Source of the DNA: Cyanobacteriota bacterium SRBZ.bins.94.201705
GTDB taxonomy: Bacteria > Cyanobacteriota > Cyanobacteriia > Cyanobacteriales > Cyanobacteriaceae
Assembly (NCBI GenBank): GCA_030549855.1
Contig: JAUQQP010000024.1
Coordinates: 1-49,860, forward strand
Reading direction: 5' to 3'
Length of the DNA stretch: 49,860 bases
Position 1 is the stretch's first letter; the number at the start of each line of letters is the position of its first letter. This document shows, in pieces, positions 35,662-44,407 of this stretch. The notes under the pieces are model-generated. The model saw nothing but the letters and a program-made list of their open reading frames with translations. It was not told the origin of the DNA and did not search any database. The position numbers were made by a program, and so were the translations under genes.

Positions 35662-36477
35662 TTGACTAGTAGGGAGAGACTAGACCTGTTGTTGGTAAAA
35701 TTACAACTGTGTGAGGGGAGAAGCGTTGCCCAAAGGTTGATTCGTGCAGGTAGGGTGAAGGTGGGGGGACAAATTGTCGATAAACCTGGCACTTCTGTCC
35801 CAGTTGATAGTAAAATCGAACTGTTGGCCCCATCTCCCTTTGTCTCCCGAGGAGGAGAAAAGCTACAAAAGGCTTTGGATGAGTTTCAAATACCCGTGGC
35901 GGGTAGGATTTGTATTGATGGCGGCATCGCCACTGGTGGCTTTACTGACTGTCTGTTGCAAAGAGGGGCAAAAAGAGTCTACGGTATAGATGTGGGTTAC
36001 GGACAGGTGGCATGGAAACTTAGACAAGATAGTCGCTTGGTTTTGCTGGAAAGGACAAATTTCCGTTATCTTACACCCCAACTCCTCTACGGCAACAGTC
36101 AACCCCCGGCAGATTTGGCAGTGATGGACTTATCCTTCATCTCCCTTACCAAGGTTTTGGCTACCCTCTGGAATCTACTAGTCTCCCCTAGGGATGCTAT
36201 CCTTCTAGTAAAGCCCCAATTTGAAGTGGGTAAGGGGAAAGTGGGCAAAAATGGTGTTGTAAGGGACTGCCAACTACAGGCTGAAGCGGTTTATAATGTA
36301 CTACAGTGTGCCCTAAGTCTGGGGTGGTACTATCAGAATCTAACCTTCTCTCCTATAAAAGGCCCTGCTGGCAATATAGAATACCTCCTCTGGTTAAACG
36401 ACATCCACAACACCAAAAGTCCACCCTCCTTGGCAGAAATCAGACAACTGGCCGAATACAGCCAGAAAGTTTTATAG
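35662..36477 (+). CDS. tlyA: TlyA-family rRNA 2'-O-methyltransferase / hemolysin-like
   Basis: 271 residues. The N-terminal S4 RNA-binding domain has RLDLLLVKLQL and AQRLIRAGRVKVGG. A FtsJ/RrmJ-like SAM methyltransferase follows (FVSRGGEKLQKALDEF, ICIDGGIATGGFTDCLLQRGA, DLAVMDLSFISL, LVKPQFEVGKGKVGKNGVVRD). In other bacteria TlyA 2'-O-methylates rRNA cytidines. The start is TTG at 35662, as no ATG gives the S4 N-terminus. The gene ends six nt before the converging FHA stop. Confidence 0.9.
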   Translation: MTSRERLDLLLVKLQLCEGRSVAQRLIRAGRVKVGGQIVDKPGTSVPVDSKIELLAPSPFVSRGGEKLQKALDEFQIPVAGRICIDGGIATGGFTDCLLQRGAKRVYGIDVGYGQVAWKLRQDSRLVLLERTNFRYLTPQLLYGNSQPPADLAVMDLSFISLTKVLATLWNLLVSPRDAILLVKPQFEVGKGKVGKNGVVRDCQLQAEAVYNVLQCALSLGWYYQNLTFSPIKGPAGNIEYLLWLNDIHNTKSPPSLAEIRQLAEYSQKVL

Positions 36478-36483
36478 GGTGGA

Positions 36484-36918
36484 CTACTCGCTTATTACTG
36501 TCTCCTTACTCATAACCGTGTCCTTGTTTAACATAGTCTCTTTAGTAGAATCCCTACCGGTGACGCGACGTTGTGGCCGTTGCGTCGTATCCCCACCGGC
36601 AGTGTCTGGGGATTCGCTGATATTGATTTTTATTTTCGGTCCTGAACTTGCCAGCCGAATCACCATCCCGTCTTTCAGGATGACCTTGTTCACCTTCTTG
36701 CCGTTAATGAAGGTCCCATTTGACCCCAAATTTATCAGTGCCCATTCCTTCCCCCACGGACGTATTTCTAAATGATGTCTTGAGACAACTGCACTATATA
36801 GTATTACATCGTTGTCGCTAGCACGCCCCACCCTGATCACCGTGTTAGGATCAAACTGCCACTTCTGGACTGCCACCGATTTTAGGGGATGTAACAGAGT
36901 TAGGGTAATCACTGACAT
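36484..36918 (-). CDS. FHA-domain protein
   Basis: 144 residues. The forkhead-associated domain (~10-95) shows TVIRVGRASDNDVIL, SAVVSRHHLEI and LINLGSNGTFINGKKV, with the Arg, Ser and Asn that bind phosphothreonine. After it lies a polar tail whose last ~25 residues are built from repeated short units (KETMLNKDT, VMSKETVIS), encoded by an imperfect tandem DNA repeat. It has no other domain, so it may act as an adaptor. It lies close to a PP2C phosphatase gene. Start ATG 36918. The region upstream is structured (see inverted repeat). Confidence 0.88.
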   Translation of the reverse strand: MSVITLTLLHPLKSVAVQKWQFDPNTVIRVGRASDNDVILYSAVVSRHHLEIRPWGKEWALINLGSNGTFINGKKVNKVILKDGMVIRLASSGPKIKINISESPDTAGGDTTQRPQRRVTGRDSTKETMLNKDTVMSKETVISE

Positions 36919-36965
36919 TATGTGTTAGTTATAACTGCTAACAAAATGGGAGCAACCGGCGCTCT

Positions 36966-37008
36966 CCATGACTAAATCTACCCTTTATTCTACCCGACTT
37001 AGTCATGG
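36966..37008. repeat. Perfect 10-bp inverted repeat with 23-nt spacer
   Basis: CCATGACTAA (36966-36975) and TTAGTCATGG (36999-37008) are exact reverse complements. They lie ~50 nt upstream of the FHA start on the minus strand. They could form an operator, a long hairpin in the FHA leader, or the end palindrome of a small mobile element. Confidence 0.7.
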
Positions 37009-37009
37009 A

Positions 37010-37110
37010 TGGTTACAAAACAGACCCAGTTTTCGGCCTTCGGGAAACTCCCACCTCCTAGCGGGCAGGATTCCCCAACCGGCTACGGTTTAAGAGGGAG
37101 CTTTTGACTG
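37010..37110. other. Structured, GC-rich stretch between psaK and FHA gene
   Basis: The stretch contains several nested complementary segments: GTTT...GAAAC around CGGCCTTCGG (~37031-37050), CCTCCTAGCGGGCAGGATTCCCC, and AACCGGCTACGGTT (~37078-37091). On the minus strand a TATAAT at ~37129 would start a transcript through it. It is either a structured RNA or leader for the FHA gene, or, together with the inverted repeat beside it, a remnant of a palindrome-ended element of the IS200/IS605 kind. I cannot decide. Confidence 0.4.
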
Positions 37111-37172
37111 TTACACATCCAAGTACATTATATCTAAATTTCTCTATTGTTACCCAACAGAACTATTCTGGG

Positions 37173-37439
37173 CTACAACAAACCGGCGTTGGCCATTCCC
37201 AACACTAATCCTACCCCCAGAATATGACCGAAACTCATGGTAGCCAACAACTCCGGAAAGCCGTAATTCTTCCACAAAGCTGGTTTTTCTATGGGTAAAT
37301 CAGGCCCACTGCCTGGATTTTTTATGGCAAACCGACCTATAAAAATCGCTGTCAGATTCGCTGCCATCATCACAATTGCCACGTTTGTATTCCAACTTAC
37401 CGTCTGTGGAACTTTTGTAAGTAAGTATGTTATAAACAT
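37173..37439 (-). CDS. psaK: Photosystem I reaction centre subunit PsaK
   Basis: 88 residues, usual for PsaK. Two membrane helices lie at ~18-38 (NVAIVMMAANLTAIFIG) and ~64-86 (LLATMSFGHILGVGLVLGM), with a loop carrying GSGPDLP and WKNYGFPELLAT, all conserved in PsaK. It is a peripheral thylakoid subunit of photosystem I involved in antenna binding. It is transcribed alone from an AT-rich upstream region of ~150 nt with no clear -35/-10 pair. Confidence 0.93.
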   Translation of the reverse strand: MFITYLLTKVPQTVSWNTNVAIVMMAANLTAIFIGRFAIKNPGSGPDLPIEKPALWKNYGFPELLATMSFGHILGVGLVLGMANAGLL

Positions 37440-37591
37440 CTCTTGACGACTCCCAAACTACAATATTATTAATTATTTTTGCGAGGCCCCTTGGCCAACA
37501 GGAGAACTTATGTCTATTATCTTAAATTAAATCCTGTTTTTTTTTTATCACAAATTGTTAATTTTTATTACTAATAGCCTCCCTCCGATTT

Positions 37592-38246
37592 ATGCGTCTG
37601 AAAATATGTGGTATAACAAAACTAACCCAGGCATTAGCTATCACTGAACTGGGAGTGGATACCTCTAGGTTTTGTCTGTGTTGCTAACTCCCCCCGCTAC
37701 CTACCAGCAGCCCAAATACGACAAATAACTAGCCAGCTGCCAAAACAGGTGAGCAAAATAGGGGTGTTTGTCAATGAGACCATAGAGACCATTTTAACAG
37801 TGTTGGAAATAGCAGGGCTGACGGGTGTTCAACTCCATGGAGACGAAACCCCCAGCTACTGCGCCCAACTTAGGGAAGTGTTACCCCCAGTGGAAATTAT
37901 TAAGGCTTTTCGTTATCGTGACAGCCAATCCCTGGCTTTTCTCCAAGATTATCTCCCCTATGTGGACACTATTATTGTGGATACTTATCAGAAAAATGTC
38001 TATGGGGGCACCGGTAAAACCTTTGATTGGCAACAGTTGAGGGATTTCCGCCCCAAAAAGCCCTGGTTGTTGGCAGGAGGCGTCAATGCTGACAATATTC
38101 TCCTCGCACTACAAACTCTCCACTGTGATGGCTTCGACGTCTCTAGTGGCGTGGAAGTTACTCCCGGTAACAAGGATTTGAACAAAGTCCAACAGTTAGT
38201 CTCTCTCCTCAACTCCTATAAATCCTCCTTACCCTCTTCCCACTAG
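37592..38246 (+). pseudogene. trpF: Phosphoribosylanthranilate isomerase interrupted by a frameshift
   Basis: ATG at 37592 opens MRLKICGITKLTQALAITELGVD, the family's N-terminus, but that frame stops at 37689. Moving to the frame shifted by one base at ~37661-37668 (ACCTCTAGGT, seven bases where six are expected) gives GFVCVANSPRYLPAAQIR and continues without a break through KIGVFVNE, GVQLHGDE, FRYRD, DTYQKNVYGGTGKTFDW, LAGGVNADNI and FDVSSGVEV to the stop at 38246. All the family motifs, including the catalytic Cys and Asp, are present. The result is a complete tryptophan-pathway gene with one extra base: a recent mutation, a sequencing error, or frameshifting. Confidence 0.88.
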
Positions 38247-38278
38247 CTACCTAATGGCCTTCAACTTGTCGTCTTACT

Positions 38279-39166
38279 ATGGATAAAAAACTGGCTTTCC
38301 TGGGATTGGGGGTGATGGGTAAACCCATGGCAGAAAATCTACATAAGGCTGGCTGTCATCTAAAAGCCTGGAATCGCACCCCTAATCGCCCCCACCTCCA
38401 AAATACCTCCCTGCCACTGGTAAATACCATAAAGGAGGCTGTGGCAGACGCTGACATTATTTTCACCTGTCTGGGAGATGTACCTGATGTGGAAGAGGTG
38501 TTGTTAAAAGAGGCAGGTGTCCTTTCCCATGCCCGCCCCGGCAGTCTAATAGTGGATTTTAGCACCATTGGTCCCAAAGCCGCACGGGCTATTGCCCTCT
38601 CTTTGGCTACAAGGGGATTTCGTTTTCTGGATGCCCCTGTTTCTGGCGGTGATATTGGCGCACAACAGGGCACTTTGACTATCATGGTTGGAGGCGATAA
38701 ACGGGATTTTGAGGAATGTCTCCCCTACCTCCAGATACTGGGTAAAAATATAACCCATTGCGGCCCTGTGGGCAGTGGTCAAGCCGTCAAATTGTGCAAT
38801 CAGGTTTTGGCTAGTCTCCATATGGTCGCCCTTTGCGAAGCTATCACCCTTGCCAAAATCCAAAACATTGACCCCTACCTGGTAGTTCGAGTTTGTAGTA
38901 CCGGCGCCGCCTCTTCCTGGGCTTTGACTAATTTGGGCCCCAAAATCCTACAACAAGACTACCAGCCCGGTTTTATGCTCAAACATATCCTTAAAGACTT
39001 GCGTCTAGTCACAGAAGCCCTCCAGGGCAACAATCTCCCCGGAATCCAGCTTGCCCGTCAACTGTTTGAAACTGCCGCCCGTCTCCAGAAAGAGGGTTAC
39101 AATCTTGGCACCCAGGCTATGATTCTTGCCTACCAAGAGGAAAATAAGGACAATTCCCCGGGCTAG
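38279..39166 (+). CDS. Beta-hydroxyacid dehydrogenase (3-HIBADH / glyoxylate-succinic semialdehyde reductase family)
   Basis: 295 residues. The N-terminal NAD(P)-binding loop is FLGLGVMGKPMAENL. The substrate-binding DAPVSGGDIGAQQGTLTIMVGG follows (~115-135), and GSGQAVKLCNQ carries the catalytic lysine (~170). The helical C-terminal domain includes KDLRLVTEA. Known members reduce glyoxylate or succinic semialdehyde, or oxidise 3-hydroxyisobutyrate; the substrate cannot be fixed from sequence. Start ATG 38279, 32 nt after trpF, so co-transcription is possible. Confidence 0.88.
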   Translation: MDKKLAFLGLGVMGKPMAENLHKAGCHLKAWNRTPNRPHLQNTSLPLVNTIKEAVADADIIFTCLGDVPDVEEVLLKEAGVLSHARPGSLIVDFSTIGPKAARAIALSLATRGFRFLDAPVSGGDIGAQQGTLTIMVGGDKRDFEECLPYLQILGKNITHCGPVGSGQAVKLCNQVLASLHMVALCEAITLAKIQNIDPYLVVRVCSTGAASSWALTNLGPKILQQDYQPGFMLKHILKDLRLVTEALQGNNLPGIQLARQLFETAARLQKEGYNLGTQAMILAYQEENKDNSPG

Positions 39167-39211
39167 GACGTACAACCTCTACGCCTCCTTAGCCCAAAGG
39201 ATAGCCCTACC

Positions 39212-40204
39212 CTAGAAGGTGACTTCGTTTAACCAACGCACTGCATCCTTCGCATGGTAGGTCAAGATCAAATCCGCCCCTGCCCTTTTCAATCCCAATA
39301 GGGTTTCCATTGTCACCCTCTTCTCATCTATCCACCCGTTTAGGGCCGCGGCCTTGATCATTGAATACTCCCCTGAGACATTATAAGCCGCCACCGGCAA
39401 ATTGGTTGCCTGCTTCACCTGCCAGATTATATCCATATATGCCAAGGCCGGTTTTACCATCAACATGTCCGCGCCCTCTTCCACGTCCAACTGTATCTCC
39501 TTCAACGCCTCCCTTGAATTTGCCGGACTCATCTGATAGGTCCTCCGATCGCCAAAACTCGGTGCCGACTCCGCCGCCTCTCTGAATGGCCCATAATAGG
39601 CTGATGCATACTTCGCTGCGTAGGACAGAATCGGTACGTGACTAAAACCATTGGCGTCCAACGCCTCCCTTATCGCCTTCACCATTCCGTCCATCATCCC
39701 CGACGGTGCTATTATATCCGCCCCGGCTCTCGCTTGTGATACCGCTGTCTTCTTTAGTAACTCCAAAGTCGGGTCATTCAAAACCCTCCCCACTAAATCT
39801 CCCACCTCCAGATACCCGCAGTGGCCATGGGTGGTGTATTCACACAAACAGGTATCGTTAATTACAATCAAATCCGGTACCGCCTTCTTCACCGCCTCTG
39901 TCGCCCTTTGTACTATCCCGCAGTCGTGCCATGCTCCAGTCGCCTTTTCGTCCTTCTCTTCCGGTATCCCAAATAGTATTATTGCCGGTATCCCTAAATC
40001 GTATACCTCCTTTGCTTCCTCCACTATCTTATCCACCGACAGCTGATATACCCCCGGCATTGACTTTACCTCCTTTGCTACCCCCTCCCCCGGCACCACA
40101 AACAGTGGATACACCAGGTCATTCACTGTCAACACTGTCTCCTGCACCATCCTTCTTATCTGCCAATTCTGACGCAGACGCCTCGGCCTATTTACTGGAA
40201 ACAT
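39212..40204 (-). CDS. hemB: Porphobilinogen synthase (delta-aminolevulinic acid dehydratase)
   Basis: Condenses two 5-aminolevulinate molecules to porphobilinogen, feeding heme, chlorophyll and bilins. 330 residues. The Schiff-base lysines lie in [20 protein letters not shown] and [26 protein letters not shown] is the cysteine-rich metal site, which indicates the zinc-type enzyme rather than the Mg-type. Start ATG 40204. The leader is a purine-rich run (GAAGAGAGAAAAAGAAGAG-like on the minus strand). chlI, another gene of chlorophyll synthesis, is at ~20 kb but not linked. Confidence 0.96.
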   Translation of the reverse strand: MFPVNRPRRLRQNWQIRRMVQETVLTVNDLVYPLFVVPGEGVAKEVKSMPGVYQLSVDKIVEEAKEVYDLGIPAIILFGIPEEKDEKATGAWHDCGIVQRATEAVKKAVPDLIVINDTCLCEYTTHGHCGYLEVGDLVGRVLNDPTLELLKKTAVSQARAGADIIAPSGMMDGMVKAIREALDANGFSHVPILSYAAKYASAYYGPFREAAESAPSFGDRRTYQMSPANSREALKEIQLDVEEGADMLMVKPALAYMDIIWQVKQATNLPVAAYNVSGEYSMIKAAALNGWIDEKRVTMETLLGLKRAGADLILTYHAKDAVRWLNEVTF

Positions 40205-40317
40205 ACCTCTCTTCTTCTCTTCTTTTTCTCTCTTCTTTTTGCTGTTTTTCTAGTTTACGTCCTTCTTCCCCCCTCCTTTTCCCCCCGGCAATATTTTGTT
40301 ACTTTTTGCCCCAGGGG

Positions 40318-40435
40318 TTGCCAAAGAGGGACCGGCCGTGCTAGGATAGTAATAGGGGTGGGGTTGCGTCAGCAACGTACTCAAACACTTGGGCTGGAAA
40401 CATTTTTGTTGAGAATTTAGTTCAATATATGAGGT
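40318..40435 (+). ncRNA. Promoter-hairpin RNA module, copy I (upstream of gldG-like gene)
   Basis: TTGCCA (40318-40323), 18-nt spacer, TAGGAT (40342-40347). Stem GTTGC/GCAAC with a four-nt loop, then AAACACTTGGGCTGG, a T5 run and TTGAGAATTTAG. ACACTTGGGC, T-run and TTGAGAA match copy F in order. A purine-rich leader (~40436-40533) and the GldG-like gene follow. Confidence 0.45.
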
Positions 40436-40533
40436 AAAATAAAAGAGAAAGTAAGGGGGAAAAAAGGAGGATAGGCGGAAGGAAAGAAGAGGGATAAAAT
40501 AGAAGGGGAAAAAAGAGAAGTAGAGGGGAACAG

Positions 40534-42132
40534 ATGTGGTGGGTTATATTGGTAGTAATAGCGGCGGTGGGGGCGGGAGTTGCAGGTTTTCTGTTTTTAA
40601 GGGGATTAAAAGGGGATTTTTGGCAAAGACGAGCCACAGAAGTGGACGTAAACTTGTTAATATCCACCACAGCTATGGTGGTGATACTAATTCTGGTAAA
40701 CCTACTGGCAAATAAGTACTCATGGAGAATAGACCTAACAGAAACAAAACTATACACCCTATCCCCGCAAACACAACAGATTCTTAAGAATCTTTCTGAC
40801 CCAGTAAAAGTATATGTCTTCGACTCGCCTCCCAATAATTATGACCGTCAATTGCTGAAAAATTATGGGCGCTATAGCAAATATTTCTCATTTGAATTCG
40901 TAGACCCGCAAATAAATCTGAGTCTGGCACAAAAATTCAAAGTAGACAGAAGGGGAAATGTATATCTCCAATGGCGAGATAAGCAGCAACTGGTACAAAC
41001 TGTCTCCCCCCAAAGTCGTCTGGAAGAAAATAAACTTACTAATGCCATTTTAAAGATAAAAAGGGAAACCGCCCCAGTGATATATATTATCCAAGGACAT
41101 GGTGAACCCCCCCTCGAACCGACAACACAACCAACACAACCTAGTTTCTCCCAAGCAGTAAAAGCCCTCACTGATAACGGTTATGTCGTCAAACCCCTCA
41201 ACCTGGGACAATCCCCCCTTATCCCCCCCGACGCCTCTGTTTTAATCGTAAGCAGTGGTGAAAGAAATCTACTCCCCGGTGAGGAAAAAATTATCCAGCA
41301 GTATCTAGAAAAAGGTGGCAATCTCCTAATTATGGTCAATGCCTCTAGTGAGGTGCCATTGGCCAAAACCCTCAGCCAATGGGGTGTCAAATTCCATGAC
41401 AGTGTGGTAGTCGACTCCTCCGGTAGCGGTGAAGCCCTCGGTTTGGGCCCCTCTGTTGCTATTATTACTAACTATGGTCAGCATCCCATCACCCGCGATT
41501 TTAACAATGGCCTGACTATTCTCCCCTGGGCTAGACCAGTTATAACCGAAAATAAACCCTCCATAGAAAAAACTCCCCTCCTTATCACCAATAATCAGTC
41601 TTGGGGTGAAACCAATTTAGAGGGAGAAAAAGTAGTTTTTGAGCCTACAACCGATAAACAAGGCCCCCTGGAAATCGCCGTCGCCTTGGTTAGAAAAAAC
41701 CCTCCCCTCCCCCCACACAATAATAACCCTCCCTCGTCTCAGAAAAATCCCCCCTCCCCTCCACAAACAGAAACTAAAGGAGACTTGCCTCCCCCCCCTA
41801 CCTCCCCCTCCCCTCCTCCCTCCTCCCCCATTGTCACCACCAAGCCCCCCAGAGGTACTACTAAAATGGTCGTAGTGGGTAATGCTAATTTCGCTACCGA
41901 CGGCTGGCTGTTGCAACAACTCAATCAGGACTTCTTCTTAAATACTATCTCCTGGTTGGCCGATGAGGATGAACAACTCCTCTCTATCCGCCCCCAAGAA
42001 GCTGTCAATCGTCGTCTCCGCCCTACCCCCCTTCAAGTCCAACTTCTTTGGTGGTTAGCCCTCATCCTTCTCCCACTTCTGGCCCTTCTTATGGCCTTTT
42101 TTACCTGGTGGCACAGAAATCGACTCTTATAA
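40534..42132 (+). CDS. GldG-like ABC transporter auxiliary protein
   Basis: 532 residues. Two N-terminal membrane helices (WWVILVVIAAVGAGVAGFLF and STTAMVVILILVNLLAN) are followed by RIDLTETKLYTLSPQTQQILKNL, the hallmark start of the GldG/ABC-transport auxiliary domain. Further on are YIIQGHGEPPL and LLPGEEKIIQQYLEKGGNLLIM. A low-complexity Pro/Ser/Lys-rich insert (~385-435) precedes the end of the domain (MVVVGNANFATDGWLL) and a last helix (LALILLPLLALLMAFF). Partners are normally an ABC ATPase and permease; neither is adjacent. Probably a membrane complex component; transported molecule unknown. Confidence 0.85.
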   Translation: MWWVILVVIAAVGAGVAGFLFLRGLKGDFWQRRATEVDVNLLISTTAMVVILILVNLLANKYSWRIDLTETKLYTLSPQTQQILKNLSDPVKVYVFDSPPNNYDRQLLKNYGRYSKYFSFEFVDPQINLSLAQKFKVDRRGNVYLQWRDKQQLVQTVSPQSRLEENKLTNAILKIKRETAPVIYIIQGHGEPPLEPTTQPTQPSFSQAVKALTDNGYVVKPLNLGQSPLIPPDASVLIVSSGERNLLPGEEKIIQQYLEKGGNLLIMVNASSEVPLAKTLSQWGVKFHDSVVVDSSGSGEALGLGPSVAIITNYGQHPITRDFNNGLTILPWARPVITENKPSIEKTPLLITNNQSWGETNLEGEKVVFEPTTDKQGPLEIAVALVRKNPPLPPHNNNPPSSQKNPPSPPQTETKGDLPPPPTSPSPPPSSPIVTTKPPRGTTKMVVVGNANFATDGWLLQQLNQDFFLNTISWLADEDEQLLSIRPQEAVNRRLRPTPLQVQLLWWLALILLPLLALLMAFFTWWHRNRLL

Positions 42133-42152
42133 TAACCATTGAAAAATCTTGT

Positions 42153-42158
42153 TACAAT
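42153..42158 (+). promoter_or_regulatory. Likely -10 box before the ABC1 kinase gene
   Basis: TACAAT within TTACAATATTTAACAAAAAA. The same arrangement (TTACAATACTTAACAAAAAA) occurs before grx at ~46410. No good -35 is visible here. Confidence 0.4.
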
Positions 42159-42193
42159 ATTTAACAAAAAATAAGGGCCGCACCGAAATTCCC

Positions 42194-44263
42194 ATGACAT
42201 CCACTAAAACCCCTCCACTCAACCAGGATACGCCGGATACCCTAGAGGAAATCCATGTACAACCTCGAGTAATACCTAAGAAACACAAAGAGGATTTGGG
42301 GCCAGTTAGTGACCTTTCCCCCGAAAGTTGGCGATACCACCCAGAAAAAATAATGGAATACTACGGCCAGAGAAAGTGGCTTGTCTTCACTAGGATGGTG
42401 GCTATCATCTTCCCTCTCCTCTCCTTTTTTTTAGCCCTCCTCTGGGACTCTTTTCGGGGAAAAACAAAACAAAATGAGGCAAAGAGAGCTGTACAATTAA
42501 GAGAACTGCTTACACGACTGGGCCCTGCTTATATTAAAATAGGCCAGGCCCTCTCTACCCGTCCGGATTTAGTACCCCCCACCTATCTCAACGAATTAAG
42601 TCAACTACAAGACCAATTGCCCCCTTTTGACAATGAAATCGCCTATCAGTTTATCGAGGAAGAATTAGGTGCACCCCCCCTGGAAATCTACCAGGAAATA
42701 TCCCCCAACCCCATCGCCGCCGCAAGTCTCGGACAGGTCTATCGGGGAAGACTCAAAACCGGCGAGGAGGTTGCTATCAAGGTACAACGTCCTGACCTGG
42801 TACGACGTATCACCCTCGATATCTATATTATGCGCTCCCTCGCCATCTGGGCAAAGGGTTACTTCAAACGCATCAGATCCGACTTGGTGGCTATTGTCGA
42901 TGAGTTGGCCTCCCGTATCTTCGAGGAGATGAATTACCTTCAGGAAGGGGAAAATGCTGTCAGGTTTAAAAAGTTATATGGCCACCTCCCAGAAATCTAT
43001 GTGCCCAAAATCTACTGGGAATATACTGGCCGTCGGGTTTTGACCATGGAGTGGATAGAGGGGATTAAACTCACAAAAATTAAAGAAATTCAGGCAAGGG
43101 GTATTGATGCTACTCATCTGGTGGAAGTGGGCGTCCAATGTTCCCTACAACAGTTATTGGAACACGGTTTTTTCCATGCTGATCCCCACCCCGGCAACCT
43201 CCTGGCTATGCCCGATGGTAAGTTGGCCTATCTCGACTTCGGCATGATGAGTACTATCGAACCCTATCAGCGTTATGGTCTTATACAGGCTATCGTACAT
43301 CTTGTCAATAGGGACTTTGAAGCACTCGCCCAAGACTATGTCAAATTGGGATTCCTCTCCCCTGACACCGACCTTACCCCCATTGTCCCCGCCCTTGCTA
43401 ATGTTTTCAACAATGCCCTTGGCGCTAGTGTAGCTGAACTTAACTTCAAAAAAATTACGGACGAAATGTCCGCCATAATGTACGAGTTTCCCTTCCGTGT
43501 GCCCGCCTACTATGCCCTTATTATCCGCTCCCTCGTTACTCTCGAAGGTATTGCCATCAACATAGACCCCAATTTTAAAGTCCTAAGTAAGGCTTACCCC
43601 TATGTTGCAAAAAGACTACTGACAGACCCGGCCCCCGAACTCCGCGATTCCCTCAGAGATTTACTTTTTAAAGATGGTCGCTTCCGTTGGAACAGACTCG
43701 AAAATCTTTTACGCAATGCTAAGGACTCCCCTGACTATGACTTTGACAAGGTTATAACCCAAGGTCTTGATTTTTTATTGTCTGACAGAGGCGAATTTAT
43801 TAGGGAGTTTTTGGCTGATGAAATTGTTAACTACCTGGATTATATCGGTCAACAAGCCTGGTCTAATCTCACCCATGCCCTCCGTCAGACTTTTGGCTTC
43901 GGCAACAACCATTACCAACCAGTGGCAGAAAATGGTCAAAAACCCTCCCCCACCTCCTGGCAGCATATTAGCAATATCATCCAGACCCTACAACAAACCA
44001 AGGGCTATGATCCCCTCAAGTTAATTCCCGTGGTTACCACTATTCTCCAAAGCAAGGAAACTCACAAACTAGGACAGCGTATTGCAGAGGGTTTAGCCGA
44101 AAAGGCCACTGTTAGACTAATCCGTGCACTCCTACTGACAAATAATTCCAACAACAGAGGCCACCATTTGGCTAACCCACACTATAATAATGGCAGAAGC
44201 CCTAATCCGGAGAAAACACCCCAACAAGAAAATAATAAGATCCCCCATCCAACAGAAAAGTAA
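42194..44263 (+). CDS. ABC1/UbiB-family atypical protein kinase
   Basis: About 689 residues from the ATG at 42194; a TTG at 42149 would start inside the likely -10 box. A membrane-like segment lies at ~70-90 (IIFPLLSFFLALLW). The kinase-like domain carries the family's KxGQ motif (AYIKIGQALSTRPDL), the alanine-rich loop (AAASLGQVYRG), EVAIKVQRP (ATP lysine), HADPHPGNLL (catalytic) and LDFGM. The C-terminal ~250 residues are a variable helical extension with a polar tail. Members in plants and cyanobacteria affect quinone and lipid metabolism under light stress. The exact role is unknown. Confidence 0.9.
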   Translation: MTSTKTPPLNQDTPDTLEEIHVQPRVIPKKHKEDLGPVSDLSPESWRYHPEKIMEYYGQRKWLVFTRMVAIIFPLLSFFLALLWDSFRGKTKQNEAKRAVQLRELLTRLGPAYIKIGQALSTRPDLVPPTYLNELSQLQDQLPPFDNEIAYQFIEEELGAPPLEIYQEISPNPIAAASLGQVYRGRLKTGEEVAIKVQRPDLVRRITLDIYIMRSLAIWAKGYFKRIRSDLVAIVDELASRIFEEMNYLQEGENAVRFKKLYGHLPEIYVPKIYWEYTGRRVLTMEWIEGIKLTKIKEIQARGIDATHLVEVGVQCSLQQLLEHGFFHADPHPGNLLAMPDGKLAYLDFGMMSTIEPYQRYGLIQAIVHLVNRDFEALAQDYVKLGFLSPDTDLTPIVPALANVFNNALGASVAELNFKKITDEMSAIMYEFPFRVPAYYALIIRSLVTLEGIAINIDPNFKVLSKAYPYVAKRLLTDPAPELRDSLRDLLFKDGRFRWNRLENLLRNAKDSPDYDFDKVITQGLDFLLSDRGEFIREFLADEIVNYLDYIGQQAWSNLTHALRQTFGFGNNHYQPVAENGQKPSPTSWQHISNIIQTLQQTKGYDPLKLIPVVTTILQSKETHKLGQRIAEGLAEKATVRLIRALLLTNNSNNRGHHLANPHYNNGRSPNPEKTPQQENNKIPHPTEK

Positions 44264-44370
44264 TATTAGCCTTCAATCCCCAGTAGTCTTACTCTCCACC
44301 CTTTTGTTGTCCTCATACTTGTCCTCTCACTCCCTACAGTCGTTCCAACCCAGTGGATACCGGCCTATCA

Positions 44371-44393
44371 GGGATAGAGACGAAGCCTATCCC
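44371..44393. terminator. Hairpin between ABC1 kinase and pyruvate kinase genes
   Basis: GGGATAG (44371-44377) and CTATCCC (44387-44393) form a 7-bp stem in the 144-nt gap between two converging genes. There is no T-run on either side. It may slow or end transcription from one side or the other. Confidence 0.4.
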
Positions 44394-44407
44394 CACCCTG
44401 ATTTCCG

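Noticed and set aside
37446-37473. Plus-strand promoter TTGACG ... TACAAT upstream of trpF
   Set aside because: The spacing between the hexamers is only ~10 nt.
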